Of a DNA stretch of 64,000 bases, positions 50,934-59,189 are shown in pieces. This DNA is from G025836975 sp048751585 (GTDB lineage Bacteria > Pseudomonadota > Gammaproteobacteria > Burkholderiales > Burkholderiaceae_B), in assembly GCF_048751585.1 (NCBI RefSeq), contig NZ_JAZHOB010000009.1, positions 232,329 through 296,328 on the forward strand, in the 5' to 3' direction. Position numbers and translations under genes: made by a program. Below the pieces are notes generated by a model. It saw only the letters and a list, made by a program, of their open reading frames with translations, ran no database searches and was not told the origin of the DNA. Numbering within the stretch: the stretch's first letter is position 1; each line of letters begins with the position of its first letter.

Positions 50934-52112
50934 ATGCCACACATCACCACCTTGGCCACATTGCCTGAAGATGCGGACCGCGCGGTTCTTGTAGGGCGCG
51001 CGTGGCTGCCGGGCGACGCCGGCGGGCCTTGCGTGGTCACCGTCCGCGACGGCGAACTGATCGATATCACCTCCGTCGCACCCACGGTTTCCCAACTGCT
51101 GGAAGACAGCACCCCCGCCGATACGGTCCGGCGGGCATCCGGGCCGTCGCTGGGGCGCCTTGACGACTGGCTGGCCTCGGCCCTGGAGCACGGCCCCAAT
51201 CCCGCCCAGCGCCACTTGCTGGCGCCCAACGACCTGCAGGTGGTCAAGGCGGCCGGCGTTACCTTCGCGCAAAGCATGGTGGAACGGGTGATCGAAGAAC
51301 AGGCGCGCGGCGACGCCGCCGCGGCGGACGCGATCCGTCGCGAGGTGGTGGCGGTGATCGGGTCCGACCTGGGTGCGATCCGTCCGGGCTCGGAAGATGC
51401 CCAGCGTCTTAAGGCGGTGCTGCTTGAAAAGAAAATGTGGTCTCAGTATCTGGAAGTGGGCATAGGCCCCGATGCCGAGGTTTTCACCAAAGCGGCGCCG
51501 ATGTCGTCGGTGGGCACGGGCGCGGGCGTGGGCCTGCACCATGCCTCGTCCTGGAACAACCCCGAACCTGAAATCGTGCTGGCGGTATCGTCGCGCGCCG
51601 AAGTCGTGGGAGCCAGCCTGGGCAACGACGTCAATCTGCGCGACTTCGAAGGCCGCAGCGCTTTGTTGCTGGGCAAGGCCAAGGACAACAACGCCGCTTG
51701 CGCGATAGGCCCCTTCATCCGGCTGTTCGATCAGCATTTCACGCTGGACGATGTGCGATCGGCAACGATTCATCTGCGGGTCGAGGGCCGCGACGGCTTC
51801 GTCCTGGAAGGATACAGCTCAATGGCGCAGATCAGCCGCGATCCCTTGGAACTGGTTGGGCATGCCATGGGCGGCAATCACCAATACCCCGACGGCATGA
51901 TGCTGTTCTGCGGCACCATGTTCGCGCCGACTCAGGATCGCGGCACCGAGGGCGCGGGCTTTACGCATCATCTGGACGACGACGTGTATATCTCCACCGG
52001 AAAGCTGGGCTGCCTGGCCAACCGGGTGGGCCTTAGCGACCAACTGCCGCCCTGGGAATTCGGCATTGCCGCCCTGTTCGCCAGCCTGGCCAAGCGCGGC
52101 CTGCTGGGCTAG
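50934..52112 (+). CDS. Fumarylacetoacetate hydrolase (FAH)-family protein
   Basis: A 392-residue FAH-fold protein. The core is in the C-terminal half: VGLHHASSWNNPEPEIVLAVSS (metal-binding Glu residues), GNDVNLRDFEGRSALLLGKAKDNNAACAIGPFIRL, and GGNHQYPDGMMLFCGTMFAPTQDR. Large family members include 2-keto-3-deoxy-sugar-acid dehydratases and fumarylpyruvate-type hydrolases. Start ATG 50934 with AGGAG upstream. It is convergent with the amidase gene, and their stop codons share CTAG (52109-52112). Together with the amidase and the Bug receptor it may belong to a carboxylate or amide degradation set. Confidence 0.87.
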   Translation: MPHITTLATLPEDADRAVLVGRAWLPGDAGGPCVVTVRDGELIDITSVAPTVSQLLEDSTPADTVRRASGPSLGRLDDWLASALEHGPNPAQRHLLAPNDLQVVKAAGVTFAQSMVERVIEEQARGDAAAADAIRREVVAVIGSDLGAIRPGSEDAQRLKAVLLEKKMWSQYLEVGIGPDAEVFTKAAPMSSVGTGAGVGLHHASSWNNPEPEIVLAVSSRAEVVGASLGNDVNLRDFEGRSALLLGKAKDNNAACAIGPFIRLFDQHFTLDDVRSATIHLRVEGRDGFVLEGYSSMAQISRDPLELVGHAMGGNHQYPDGMMLFCGTMFAPTQDRGTEGAGFTHHLDDDVYISTGKLGCLANRVGLSDQLPPWEFGIAALFASLAKRGLLG

Positions 52113-53395
52113 ACCGGCTCTATCATCCGTGTGACCGCGTTGGCCACGGCCAGCAAACGCGTATCCTGGCCGAAACCGCCTATCAATTGCGCGCCCAGAG
52201 GCAGGCCGGCGGGCCCAAGATCCGTGGGAAAGGAAATCGACGGCAGATGCAGCAGCGTCCACAGGGCGCCAAAGCGCGGATCGCCGGCGGATTCCAGGCC
52301 GGCTTCCGCCTCGCCGGCCGCCGCGGGATACAAGACGGCATCCACGTCGCGGAATAGCTCTTCCGACAGGCCATGCGCTTCGCGCACCTGCTGGCGCATG
52401 GAAACGTATTCGTCAAAGCCCAGGTCGTCTCCGCCTTGCAGGCGGGCGCGCAAACGCGGGCTCAGCGACTCTTTGTGCAGCAGCCGTTCGTTGGCCAGGG
52501 TTTGCCTGGCTTCGTACTTGAACAGGCGCGGCTGGATGGCGATCAGGCGCTCCAGATCCTCGGGCAGCCAGATACGGCTCATCGCGCAGCCGGCCAGCTC
52601 CAGCTTGTGCACCAGGCTTTCCAGTGCGCGCAGGGTTTCCGGCTTGACGTAGTCCCATTGCCGCGACAGGCACAAGGCAATGCGAGGCTTGGCCACGACG
52701 CTGTTGACGGTTTTGGCGCCATGCAGACCCAAAGTGAAAAAGGCGGCGTCCTCCACCTTGCGGGTGATGACGCCTATGGTGTCTTGCGACGGGCTGAGCG
52801 CCTTCAGGCCGGCGGTGGCGATAAGCCCGAAGCTGGGTTTGTAGCCCACCACGCCGCAATAAATGGCCGGACGCACAATGGAGCCGGTGGTTTGTGTGGC
52901 AAAGGCCACCGGCACCATGCAGTCGGCCACGGCGGCTGCCGAGCCGCTGGACGACCCGCCGGGGGTGTGCGTCAGCCGCAAGGGATTGCGCGCGCGGCTG
53001 GGCGTCTGGGTGGCGAATTCGCCGGTGGCGACCTTGCCCAGCGGCACGCCGCCGCGGTTCTTGGCCATGACCACGCAAGCGGCATCCAGCGCGGGCTGAA
53101 AACCCTTGTAGATGGGCGAACCATACTGGGTGGGGTAATCCGAGGTATCTATGACGTCTTTCACGGCAAACGGTATGCCGCGCAAGACATGCCCGCTTGG
53201 GGCCACATCCAATCGGCGCGCCGCCGCCAGGGCCTTGTCGGCATCGTAGGCGACAAAAGCTTCGACTTCATTGTTCCGCTCGGCGATACGGTCCAGGCAG
53301 GCCTGTGCCAGATCGACGCAGCTTATTTCATTGCGTTCAATGGCGCGGGCCGCCTCGACCACACCCAATCGATTCAGGTTCTTGTTGCTGCTCAT
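52109..53395 (-). CDS. Amidase-signature-family hydrolase
   Basis: A 428-residue amidase. The catalytic Ser-cisSer-Lys set is visible: Lys in GIPFAVKDVIDTSDYPT (residue ~75) and the serines in HTPGGSSSGSAAAVADCMVP (residue ~150), with the usual GSIVRPA strand following. The ATG at 53395 overlaps the stop of the upstream Bug gene by 4 bp (ATGA), so the earlier in-frame codon at 53614 is not the start. It hydrolyses an amide bond of a small molecule. The substrate is not known, but coexpression with a Bug receptor suggests an amide or imide taken up from outside. Confidence 0.9.
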   Translation of the reverse strand: MSSNKNLNRLGVVEAARAIERNEISCVDLAQACLDRIAERNNEVEAFVAYDADKALAAARRLDVAPSGHVLRGIPFAVKDVIDTSDYPTQYGSPIYKGFQPALDAACVVMAKNRGGVPLGKVATGEFATQTPSRARNPLRLTHTPGGSSSGSAAAVADCMVPVAFATQTTGSIVRPAIYCGVVGYKPSFGLIATAGLKALSPSQDTIGVITRKVEDAAFFTLGLHGAKTVNSVVAKPRIALCLSRQWDYVKPETLRALESLVHKLELAGCAMSRIWLPEDLERLIAIQPRLFKYEARQTLANERLLHKESLSPRLRARLQGGDDLGFDEYVSMRQQVREAHGLSEELFRDVDAVLYPAAAGEAEAGLESAGDPRFGALWTLLHLPSISFPTDLGPAGLPLGAQLIGGFGQDTRLLAVANAVTRMIEPV

Positions 53396-54381
53396 TCCAC
53401 GCTGATCCCTGCTTCTTTGATGACCTTGGCCCACTTGTCGTGTTCCGCGGTCACAAATTGGGTGAATTGTTCGGATGTGCTCCAGTCCGGCTCGGCGCCC
53501 TGGGCAAGCAGCTGCTTCTTGATCTCCGGCTTGTCCAGGATGGTCTTCATTTCGGCATTCAGCTTCTGCACGATGGCCGGGTCGACCTTGGCCGGGGCGA
53601 ACAGGCCGAACCATCCGTTGACTTCGTAATCCGGCAGGCCGGCTTCAGCCATGGTGGGCACGTCGGGCAGCAAGGCGGAGCGCTTGGACGATGTAATCGC
53701 CAAGGCACGTAGCTTGCCGGACTGGATGTGCGGCAGGCACAGCGGCAGATTGCAGAACATGACCTGGACGCGTCCCGGCAGCAAATCGGCCAGCGCCGCG
53801 CCGCCGCCCTTGTAGGGGACGTGCAAAATGGGCGTCTTGGTGATGGATTTGAAAAGCTCGCCCGACAAGTGCATGCTGCCGCCGTTGCCGGTGGATGCAT
53901 AGGAGTATTCCTTGCTCGGCAGCAGGGCGATCAATTCCTTGACGCTCTTGGCGGGGACTTCGGGGTTGACCACCAGCACGTTCGCCACCGTCGCCACATC
54001 GGTAATGGCCACGAAATCGCGCAGGGGCTGATACTTAAGATTCTTGTACAGGCTGGAGTTGACCGCGTTGGTGCTGGTCGGCCCAAGCAGCAATGTGTAG
54101 CCGTCGGCCGGCGCCGCGGCGACCTCGGCCGCACCGATGTTGCCGCCCGCGCCGGCTTTGTTCTGCACGATCACCGACTGGCCCAGGGAATCGCCCAATC
54201 CTTTGGCGACGATGCGCCCCAGCAGATCGGTAACGCTGCCGGGTCCAAAAGGAACGATCAGAGTTATGGGCTTCGCGGGGTACGCCGCCGCCTGCGCTTT
54301 CGCGACGGAGGGAAGGATTGCAATGGCGGCGGCAGCCAGCGCGGCCGCGGCCAAACGGAATTTAGGTGTCACTGATGTCAT
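53392..54381 (-). CDS. Bug/TctC-family periplasmic solute receptor
   Basis: A 329-residue receptor with a signal peptide (FRLAAAALAAAAIAILPSVAKAQA) and the family signature KPITLIVPFGPGSVTDLLGRIVAKGL, VQNKAGAGGNIGAAEVAAAPADGYTLLLGP. It forms an operon with the amidase, overlapping it by 4 bp. A LysR regulator is divergent across a 144-bp gap, with a possible T-N11-A site at 54466-54480. The ligand is unknown but probably matches the amidase substrate or product. Confidence 0.92.
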   Translation of the reverse strand: MTSVTPKFRLAAAALAAAAIAILPSVAKAQAAAYPAKPITLIVPFGPGSVTDLLGRIVAKGLGDSLGQSVIVQNKAGAGGNIGAAEVAAAPADGYTLLLGPTSTNAVNSSLYKNLKYQPLRDFVAITDVATVANVLVVNPEVPAKSVKELIALLPSKEYSYASTGNGGSMHLSGELFKSITKTPILHVPYKGGGAALADLLPGRVQVMFCNLPLCLPHIQSGKLRALAITSSKRSALLPDVPTMAEAGLPDYEVNGWFGLFAPAKVDPAIVQKLNAEMKTILDKPEIKKQLLAQGAEPDWSTSEQFTQFVTAEHDKWAKVIKEAGISVE

Positions 54382-54465
54382 CGGTCCGGTTCCTATAGTA
54401 ATAATTGATGCGGATCGCTGGTGTAGCCCAGCATTGAAAAGATGGCGTCAGAGTAAAGTTTGTGG

Positions 54466-54480
54466 ATTAAGATGTCTAAT
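54466..54480. promoter_or_regulatory. Possible LysR binding box (T-N11-A)
   Basis: ATTAAGATGTCTAAT lies between the divergent Bug and LysR genes and has the T-N11-A shape with outer ATTA/TAAT arms, similar in outline to the better supported ATTAGC-N3-GCTAAT sites elsewhere in the window. Only one copy is seen and the inner bases are not symmetric, so support is limited. Confidence 0.4.
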
Positions 54481-54525
54481 ACAAATTGGCGTATAGATTA
54501 AGTCGTTTTTAGGACATAAAACACC

Positions 54526-55416
54526 ATGCTGCTTCATACGCGCGCGCTGGAAGCCTTCATTGCCGTGGCCGAGGAATTGCATTTCGGCAATGCCGCCAAG
54601 CGCCTGCATGTCAGCCAGCCGCCGCTTAGCCAGCAGATTCGGCGTTTCGAAGCCGAAGTGGGCGCCGCCCTGTTCGTGCGCAGCACGCGCTCGGTCAAGC
54701 TGACGCCGGCAGGCGCCGTGCTGCTAAGGAAAGCCAGGCAGTTGGTGGCGGATGGGCAGGCCGCCGTCCATGCGGCGCAACGCGCTGCGGCGGGCGGGTC
54801 GGGCCATCTTTCCATCGGCTTTACCACCACGGCGGCCTACCAGTTGCTGCCCAAGCTGCTGGCCGGTTGCCACAGCCGCCGGCCGGATATCGCGCTAAGC
54901 CTGAAAGAAGACTTGTCCACGCACCTGATCGAGATGCTGGCCGAAGAAAAAATAGACATCGCCCTGCTGCGCCGCCCCGCCGCCACCGGGCACGATTCCC
55001 TGGTCTTTACCCGGGTCAGCCGCGAGAACATGTGCGTGGCCCTGCCGGTGGGCCATCCTTACGCCGATCAGGAAAGCATCGATCCGCAACAGCTGCACGG
55101 TGTGCCTTTTATTGGATTCAACCCGAATGCGGCTTTGTACTTTCGCGAGCGGATACAAAGCCTTTTTGCCCACTTCCAGATACAGCCGGCCATCGTCCAT
55201 GAAAGCGTCATGCCCACGCTGCTAGCTTTGGTGGAGGCGGGTGTGGGCGTGGCGCTGGTGCCTGGATCCGCATCATGCCTGCGGCCCGACGGTGTATGTT
55301 TCCGTCCCCTGGATGACGACGAAAACGTGGCGGCCATCGACCTGTATTGCGCGCAGCGGCGCGTGGAGGAAAACCCGGCCGTGGGCGTGGCCCGGGAAAT
55401 ATTGCAGTCGGTTTAA
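54526..55416 (+). CDS. LysR-type transcriptional regulator
   Basis: A 296-residue LysR regulator. The HTH is ALEAFIAVAEELHFGNAAKRLHVSQPPLSQQIRRFEAEVG, and the C-terminal effector domain includes LSIGFTTTAAYQLLPKLL and VEAGVGVALVPGS. The ELHFGNAAKRLHVSQPPLS pattern is the common BenM/CatR-like form. It is divergent from the Bug-amidase operon, which it probably controls. Its TAA and the stop of the convergent rfaH share TTAA (55413-55416), leaving no room for a terminator. Confidence 0.92.
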   Translation: MLLHTRALEAFIAVAEELHFGNAAKRLHVSQPPLSQQIRRFEAEVGAALFVRSTRSVKLTPAGAVLLRKARQLVADGQAAVHAAQRAAAGGSGHLSIGFTTTAAYQLLPKLLAGCHSRRPDIALSLKEDLSTHLIEMLAEEKIDIALLRRPAATGHDSLVFTRVSRENMCVALPVGHPYADQESIDPQQLHGVPFIGFNPNAALYFRERIQSLFAHFQIQPAIVHESVMPTLLALVEAGVGVALVPGSASCLRPDGVCFRPLDDDENVAAIDLYCAQRRVEENPAVGVAREILQSV

Positions 55417-55952
55417 AGCGCCTCTATCTGGCCGAAACCCACTTTCAGCGTCTTTTGGCGGCCCAGTATCTCCAGTAGAAGAACAACCCGTTTGGCGGAG
55501 ACTTCCTGGACCAGGCCTTCCAGGCCGGCCAGCGCCGGGTCGCTCAGGCGCACCCGGCTGCCGGGCTGGAAGGGGCTGACCTGGTCCAGTCCGGCGTCAT
55601 TGCGCAACTGCTCGGCCGCGCGTATGGATTGCAGCAGTTCCAGCGGGATATGGGCAAAGGCCGCTCCGAACATGACGACGGAAGCCACGCCGCGTGTTGA
55701 TCGCAAGGTACCCAGGGATTGCGTCGCGCTTTTGGGCTTGAAGAACACGTAGCGCGGGAACATGGGTTCGTGAATAAGCAGCACGCCTGCCTGCGACGCA
55801 TCGCCGCCCTTGCGCGGCTTCTTGAATGTCTTGAACAGCGGCAGATAGACCTCGAAACCCTGACGTTCAAGGTTGATTTTGGCGATGTCCTCCTGGCGAG
55901 GCTTGGTATAGGCCACATGCCAGGCGGTCTGCGGGTCTGCGTTTGCTGTCAT
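55413..55952 (-). CDS. rfaH: RfaH-like NusG-family antitermination factor
   Basis: A 179-residue NusG paralogue. The N-terminal domain has WHVAYTKPRQEDIAKINLERQGFEVYLP and PMFPRYVFFKP. The C-terminal KOW segment reads FQPGSRVRLSDPALAGLEGLVQEVSAKRVVLLLEILGRQKTLKVG. Its length and the YTKPRQE start match RfaH more than housekeeping NusG. RfaH promotes elongation through long LPS operons bearing an ops element. Its gene is beside rmlB and a waaL relic, and the large O-antigen locus is the obvious target. No ops-like GGCGGTAG was found in the intergenic regions inspected. Confidence 0.85.
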   Translation of the reverse strand: MTANADPQTAWHVAYTKPRQEDIAKINLERQGFEVYLPLFKTFKKPRKGGDASQAGVLLIHEPMFPRYVFFKPKSATQSLGTLRSTRGVASVVMFGAAFAHIPLELLQSIRAAEQLRNDAGLDQVSPFQPGSRVRLSDPALAGLEGLVQEVSAKRVVLLLEILGRQKTLKVGFGQIEAL

Positions 55953-56018
55953 GGCGCTATTTTAAGCACAGCTATGCCTCAAAAGGCCGGACTGCCGGCA
56001 TCTTGCCGATGACACTGG

Positions 56019-57080
56019 CTAAGCGGCCCCCAGCCTTTCGCGCTGGTAACTGCCGTCCTGCACGTGGCGGCACCATTCCAGGTTGTCCAGATACCACTGG
56101 ACGGTCTTGCGGATGCCCGATTCGAAGGTTTCCCGCGGCGCCCAGCCCAGTTCGCGCTGGATCTTGCGGGCATCGATGGCATAGCGCATGTCGTGCCCAG
56201 GCCTGTCCTTTACGTAGGTGATCAGGTCCAGATACCGGGCGACGCCGGCCGGCTTGCCAGGCGCCAGCTCTTCCAGCAAATCGCAGATCGTGTGCACGAC
56301 GTCGATATTCCGCTTTTCGTTATGGCCGCCAACGTTATAGGTTTCGCCCACCTTGCCTTCCGTGACCACTTTGTACAGGGCGCGGGCATGATCCTCCACA
56401 TACAGCCAATCACGCACTTGCATGCCCTGGCCGTATACCGGTAGCGGCTTGCCCTCCAGCGCATTCAAAATGACCAACGGAATCAGTTTTTCGGGAAAGT
56501 GATACGGACCGTAGTTGTTCGAGCAATTGGTAAGCAGCGTAGGCAGGCCGTAGGTGCGGCGCCAGGCCCGTACCAGATGGTCGGAACTGGCCTTGCTGGC
56601 CGAGTAGGGCGAGCTGGGCGCGTAGGGCGTGGTCTCGGTGAACAGCTCATCGGGGCCCTCCAGGTCGCCGTAGACCTCGTCGGTGGATATATGGTGAAAG
56701 CGGAAGGCCTGGCGGTCGGTATCGTCCAGTTGAGTCCAATACTGCCGCGCCGCCTCCAGCAATGTATAGGTGCCGACGATATTGGTTTCGATGAAAGCGG
56801 CGGGCCCGTCGATGGAACGATCCACATGCGATTCGGCCGCCAGATGCATGACGGCTTGCGGGCGATGCTGGCGGAACACGCGATCGAGCTCTGCGCGGTT
56901 GCAGATGTCGACCTGCTCAAAGGCGTAGCGCTCGCTTTGGGCGGCCTCGGCCAGGGATTCCAGATTGCCGGCGTAGGTCAGCTTGTCCACGTTCACGACG
57001 GTGTCACTGGTGTGGCCGATGATGTGGCGCACCAGGGCCGAACCGATGAATCCGGCTCCGCCGGTAATAAGGATCTTCAT
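56019..57080 (-). CDS. rmlB: dTDP-glucose 4,6-dehydratase RmlB
   Basis: A 353-residue extended SDR: KILITGGAGFIGSALVRHI, ESHVDRSIDGP, STDEVYGDLEGPDELF, YSASKASSDHLVRAW with the Y-x-x-x-K pair, TNCSNNYGPYHFPEKLIPL, and VKDRPGHDMRYAIDARKI. It converts dTDP-glucose to dTDP-4-keto-6-deoxy-glucose, the substrate for WecE. The ATG at 57080 is chosen since homologues begin MKILITGG. A perfect TATAAT lies upstream on the minus strand (57136-57141), a possible -10, but no good -35 was seen. It is detached from rmlA (41282) by 14 kb of catabolic genes. Confidence 0.93.
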   Translation of the reverse strand: MKILITGGAGFIGSALVRHIIGHTSDTVVNVDKLTYAGNLESLAEAAQSERYAFEQVDICNRAELDRVFRQHRPQAVMHLAAESHVDRSIDGPAAFIETNIVGTYTLLEAARQYWTQLDDTDRQAFRFHHISTDEVYGDLEGPDELFTETTPYAPSSPYSASKASSDHLVRAWRRTYGLPTLLTNCSNNYGPYHFPEKLIPLVILNALEGKPLPVYGQGMQVRDWLYVEDHARALYKVVTEGKVGETYNVGGHNEKRNIDVVHTICDLLEELAPGKPAGVARYLDLITYVKDRPGHDMRYAIDARKIQRELGWAPRETFESGIRKTVQWYLDNLEWCRHVQDGSYQRERLGAA

Positions 57081-57150
57081 GAATAAGCCTCGGATGGCGC
57101 AGTCGAAGGCCGGCTGCGGGTACAACTGGCTACAGATTATAAGTACAGGC

Positions 57151-57250
57151 AAGTTTACTACCCACGTCATACTGGGCAGCAACAGCGGCATGACTTTCTT
57201 GTGCTGACTTTGGTGATTCTATGGGCCTGCATGCACCAGGCCGAAAGGCC
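57151..57250 (+). pseudogene. waaL: Degraded 3' end of a second O-antigen ligase gene (waaL remnant)
   Basis: From 57151 one frame reads KFTTHVILGSNSGMTFL, then after a shift of one base another reads VLTLVILWACMHQAER. Together they match the end of the intact WaaL (TQVILGRNNGIVFF, GLTLVIFWGCMRNAEQR) position by position. The nucleotides also agree in the segment around GTGATT..TGG..TGCATGC. The fragment is plus-strand, lacks a start and contains a frameshift, so it is a relic. It lies between the divergently distant rmlB (minus) and the convergent iaaA gene, whose 3' end it touches. Confidence 0.7.
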
Positions 57251-57251
57251 G

Positions 57252-58232
57252 TCACTGCCCGCGGTGTATGGCGACGCAAGCCGCCTGCCCTAACCGCTGG
57301 TAGCCCCGGTACATGCCTTCGGTATTGAACGGCATGCTGATGTTGCCCGCAGCGTCGATGGCAATCAGGCCGCCCGCCCCGCCTATGGCCGGCAGCTTGT
57401 CGAACACCACGCAGCCGGCGGCCTCGTCAAGCGAACGCCGTTGGTATTCGATACGGGCCGAGACATCATAGGCGGCCACCAGGCGAATAAACGCTTCGCC
57501 CGTGCCGGTGGCCGACACCGCGCAGGTCGCGTTATTGGCATAGCAGCCCGCGCCGATCAGCGGGGTATCGCCGATGCGGCCGGGCCGCTTGTTGGTCAGG
57601 CCGCCGGTCGATGTGGCCGCCGCCAGGTTGCCGTGCAGATCCAATGCGACGGCGCCCACGGTGCCCAGCTTACGGCCTTCATCCAGCGGGGCCGTAGCGG
57701 CTGCATCTTCCGTCAGCGATTGCCCGTCGTGATCCAGGACGATGGTCTCTTCGCCCGTGGCTTGCACGCGCAGCAATTGGCTGCGCCGGGCCTCGGTGGA
57801 AAAAAACGAGGGCTGCACGCACTCCAGGCCCGCGTCGCGGCCGAAAGCGTCGGCGCCCGGGCCGGCCAGCAAGGCATGGGGACTGCATTCCATGACCGCC
57901 CTGGCGGCCAGCACCGGGTTGCGCAGCGTGGTCACATTGGCGACGGCGCCACTGCGCAGCGTCTTGCCGTCCATGATGGCCGCGTCCAGTTCATGCCGGC
58001 CGTCGCTGGTAAAGACCGCGCCGTGTCCCGCGTTGAACAGCGCGCATTCCTCGAGCAGCCGCACGGCCTCGGCGACGGCATCCAGCGCCGAGCCGCCGTC
58101 AGCCAGAATGGCCGAGCCGCGTTCCAGGGTGGCCCGCAAGGCGGATTCGTATTCGTGGATGACGGCCGGCGTGGCTTTGGCGCGCGATATCGCACCGGCG
58201 CCGCCATGGATGACCAGGACTGCTTGCGTCAT
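57252..58232 (-). CDS. iaaA: Isoaspartyl peptidase/L-asparaginase (Ntn hydrolase)
   Basis: A 326-residue plant-type asparaginase precursor. The HGGAGAISRAK N-terminus, NAGHGAVFTSDGRHELDAAIMDGK and GTVGAVALDLHGNLAAATSTGGLTNKRPGRIGDTPLIGAG are family hallmarks, and Thr191 in GTVGAVA is the nucleophile freed by autocleavage into alpha and beta chains. It cleaves isoaspartyl dipeptides and asparagine in the cytoplasm. It overlaps the upstream DMT transporter gene by 4 bp (ATGA), so the two form an operon, perhaps for peptide or amino-acid efflux or use. Confidence 0.9.
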   Translation of the reverse strand: MTQAVLVIHGGAGAISRAKATPAVIHEYESALRATLERGSAILADGGSALDAVAEAVRLLEECALFNAGHGAVFTSDGRHELDAAIMDGKTLRSGAVANVTTLRNPVLAARAVMECSPHALLAGPGADAFGRDAGLECVQPSFFSTEARRSQLLRVQATGEETIVLDHDGQSLTEDAAATAPLDEGRKLGTVGAVALDLHGNLAAATSTGGLTNKRPGRIGDTPLIGAGCYANNATCAVSATGTGEAFIRLVAAYDVSARIEYQRRSLDEAAGCVVFDKLPAIGGAGGLIAIDAAGNISMPFNTEGMYRGYQRLGQAACVAIHRGQ

Positions 58233-59149
58233 TTGGCGGCTCCCGCAAGCTTGGGGCCCGCACGCCGGGTCCCCAGATAGGTGCCCAGCAAGATACCCAG
58301 CAAACCCACGACATGCCAGAGGGTAAACGGTTCGCCCAGCGTCAGCATGGCAAAACCCACGCCGAAGACGGGAATCCAGTACTGGTACAGCGAGGTGCGG
58401 GCGACGCCCAGCTCGGCAATGGCCCGGTTCCAGAACATATTGCAGATGGCGGTGGCGACGATGCCTGTGAACACCATTAGGAGCCAGGGCCAGAGCCCCG
58501 GAGCCAGCAGCGCCTTGGCGCTAAGGTCGACCGAGCCGGCCGCCAGCGTGTGCAGGCAAAGCAAAATGGCGCCCAGCGTGTAGACAATGCTGCTGATGAG
58601 AATGGAGTTGAATTGCCGCGCCAGGTCCTGGATGATCATGCCGCCCACCACGAAGCTGAACATGGACAGTAACACTTTCAGGTCGCCCCAGCTGGGGCCC
58701 GATACCGCCGCGCCATGGCTGCTGAACACCACGGCGAATACGCCGCCAAAACCCAGCGCGATGCCCAGCAGGCGCAAGCCGGTGATGGCTTCGCGGAATA
58801 CCGCGGCGGCAAGGATGGAGGCCACCAGCGGACTGAGCGCCATGATCAGCGACGAGTTGGTGGCGCTGGCGTCGAGCATGCCGGAGGTGAAGAAGATTTG
58901 ATTGCCGTAGATCATGAAGCAGGCGCACAGCGCGAAACGCAGCCATTGGCCCGCCGATATGCGCAGCAGCGGTATGGGCTGCCGCGATCCGATCAGGGTG
59001 AAGTTGATGATGACGGCGGCAAGCGCCATGCGAAAGCAGGCGATGATCAGCGGATCAAAGTAGGTGGTAAGTACTTTGATGGCCGAGATATTCAAGCCCC
59101 AAATGGCCATGGTGCCGACCAAGAGCAACTGCATTCTGACAGAATTCAT
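58229..59149 (-). CDS. DMT-superfamily EamA-type transporter
   Basis: A 306-residue protein with ten hydrophobic helices in two EamA repeats: LLLVGTMAIWGLNISAIKVL at the start, GNQIFFTSGMLDASATNSSLIMALSPLVASILAAAVFREAI, then the second repeat ending FTLWHVVGLLGILLGTYLGTRR. Typical DMT exporters move amino acids or metabolites. It is the first gene of a pair with iaaA and lies 40 bp from aceE on the same strand. Substrate not known. Confidence 0.88.
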   Translation of the reverse strand: MNSVRMQLLLVGTMAIWGLNISAIKVLTTYFDPLIIACFRMALAAVIINFTLIGSRQPIPLLRISAGQWLRFALCACFMIYGNQIFFTSGMLDASATNSSLIMALSPLVASILAAAVFREAITGLRLLGIALGFGGVFAVVFSSHGAAVSGPSWGDLKVLLSMFSFVVGGMIIQDLARQFNSILISSIVYTLGAILLCLHTLAAGSVDLSAKALLAPGLWPWLLMVFTGIVATAICNMFWNRAIAELGVARTSLYQYWIPVFGVGFAMLTLGEPFTLWHVVGLLGILLGTYLGTRRAGPKLAGAAK

Positions 59150-59189
59150 TTAAGGCTTGCGGGTGTCTTTCGGGTTCCCTGCAAGGATA

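Noticed and set aside
52373..53629. A 418-codon plus-strand frame opposite the amidase gene
   Set aside because: Antisense shadow of the amidase and Bug genes, with no recognisable domain.
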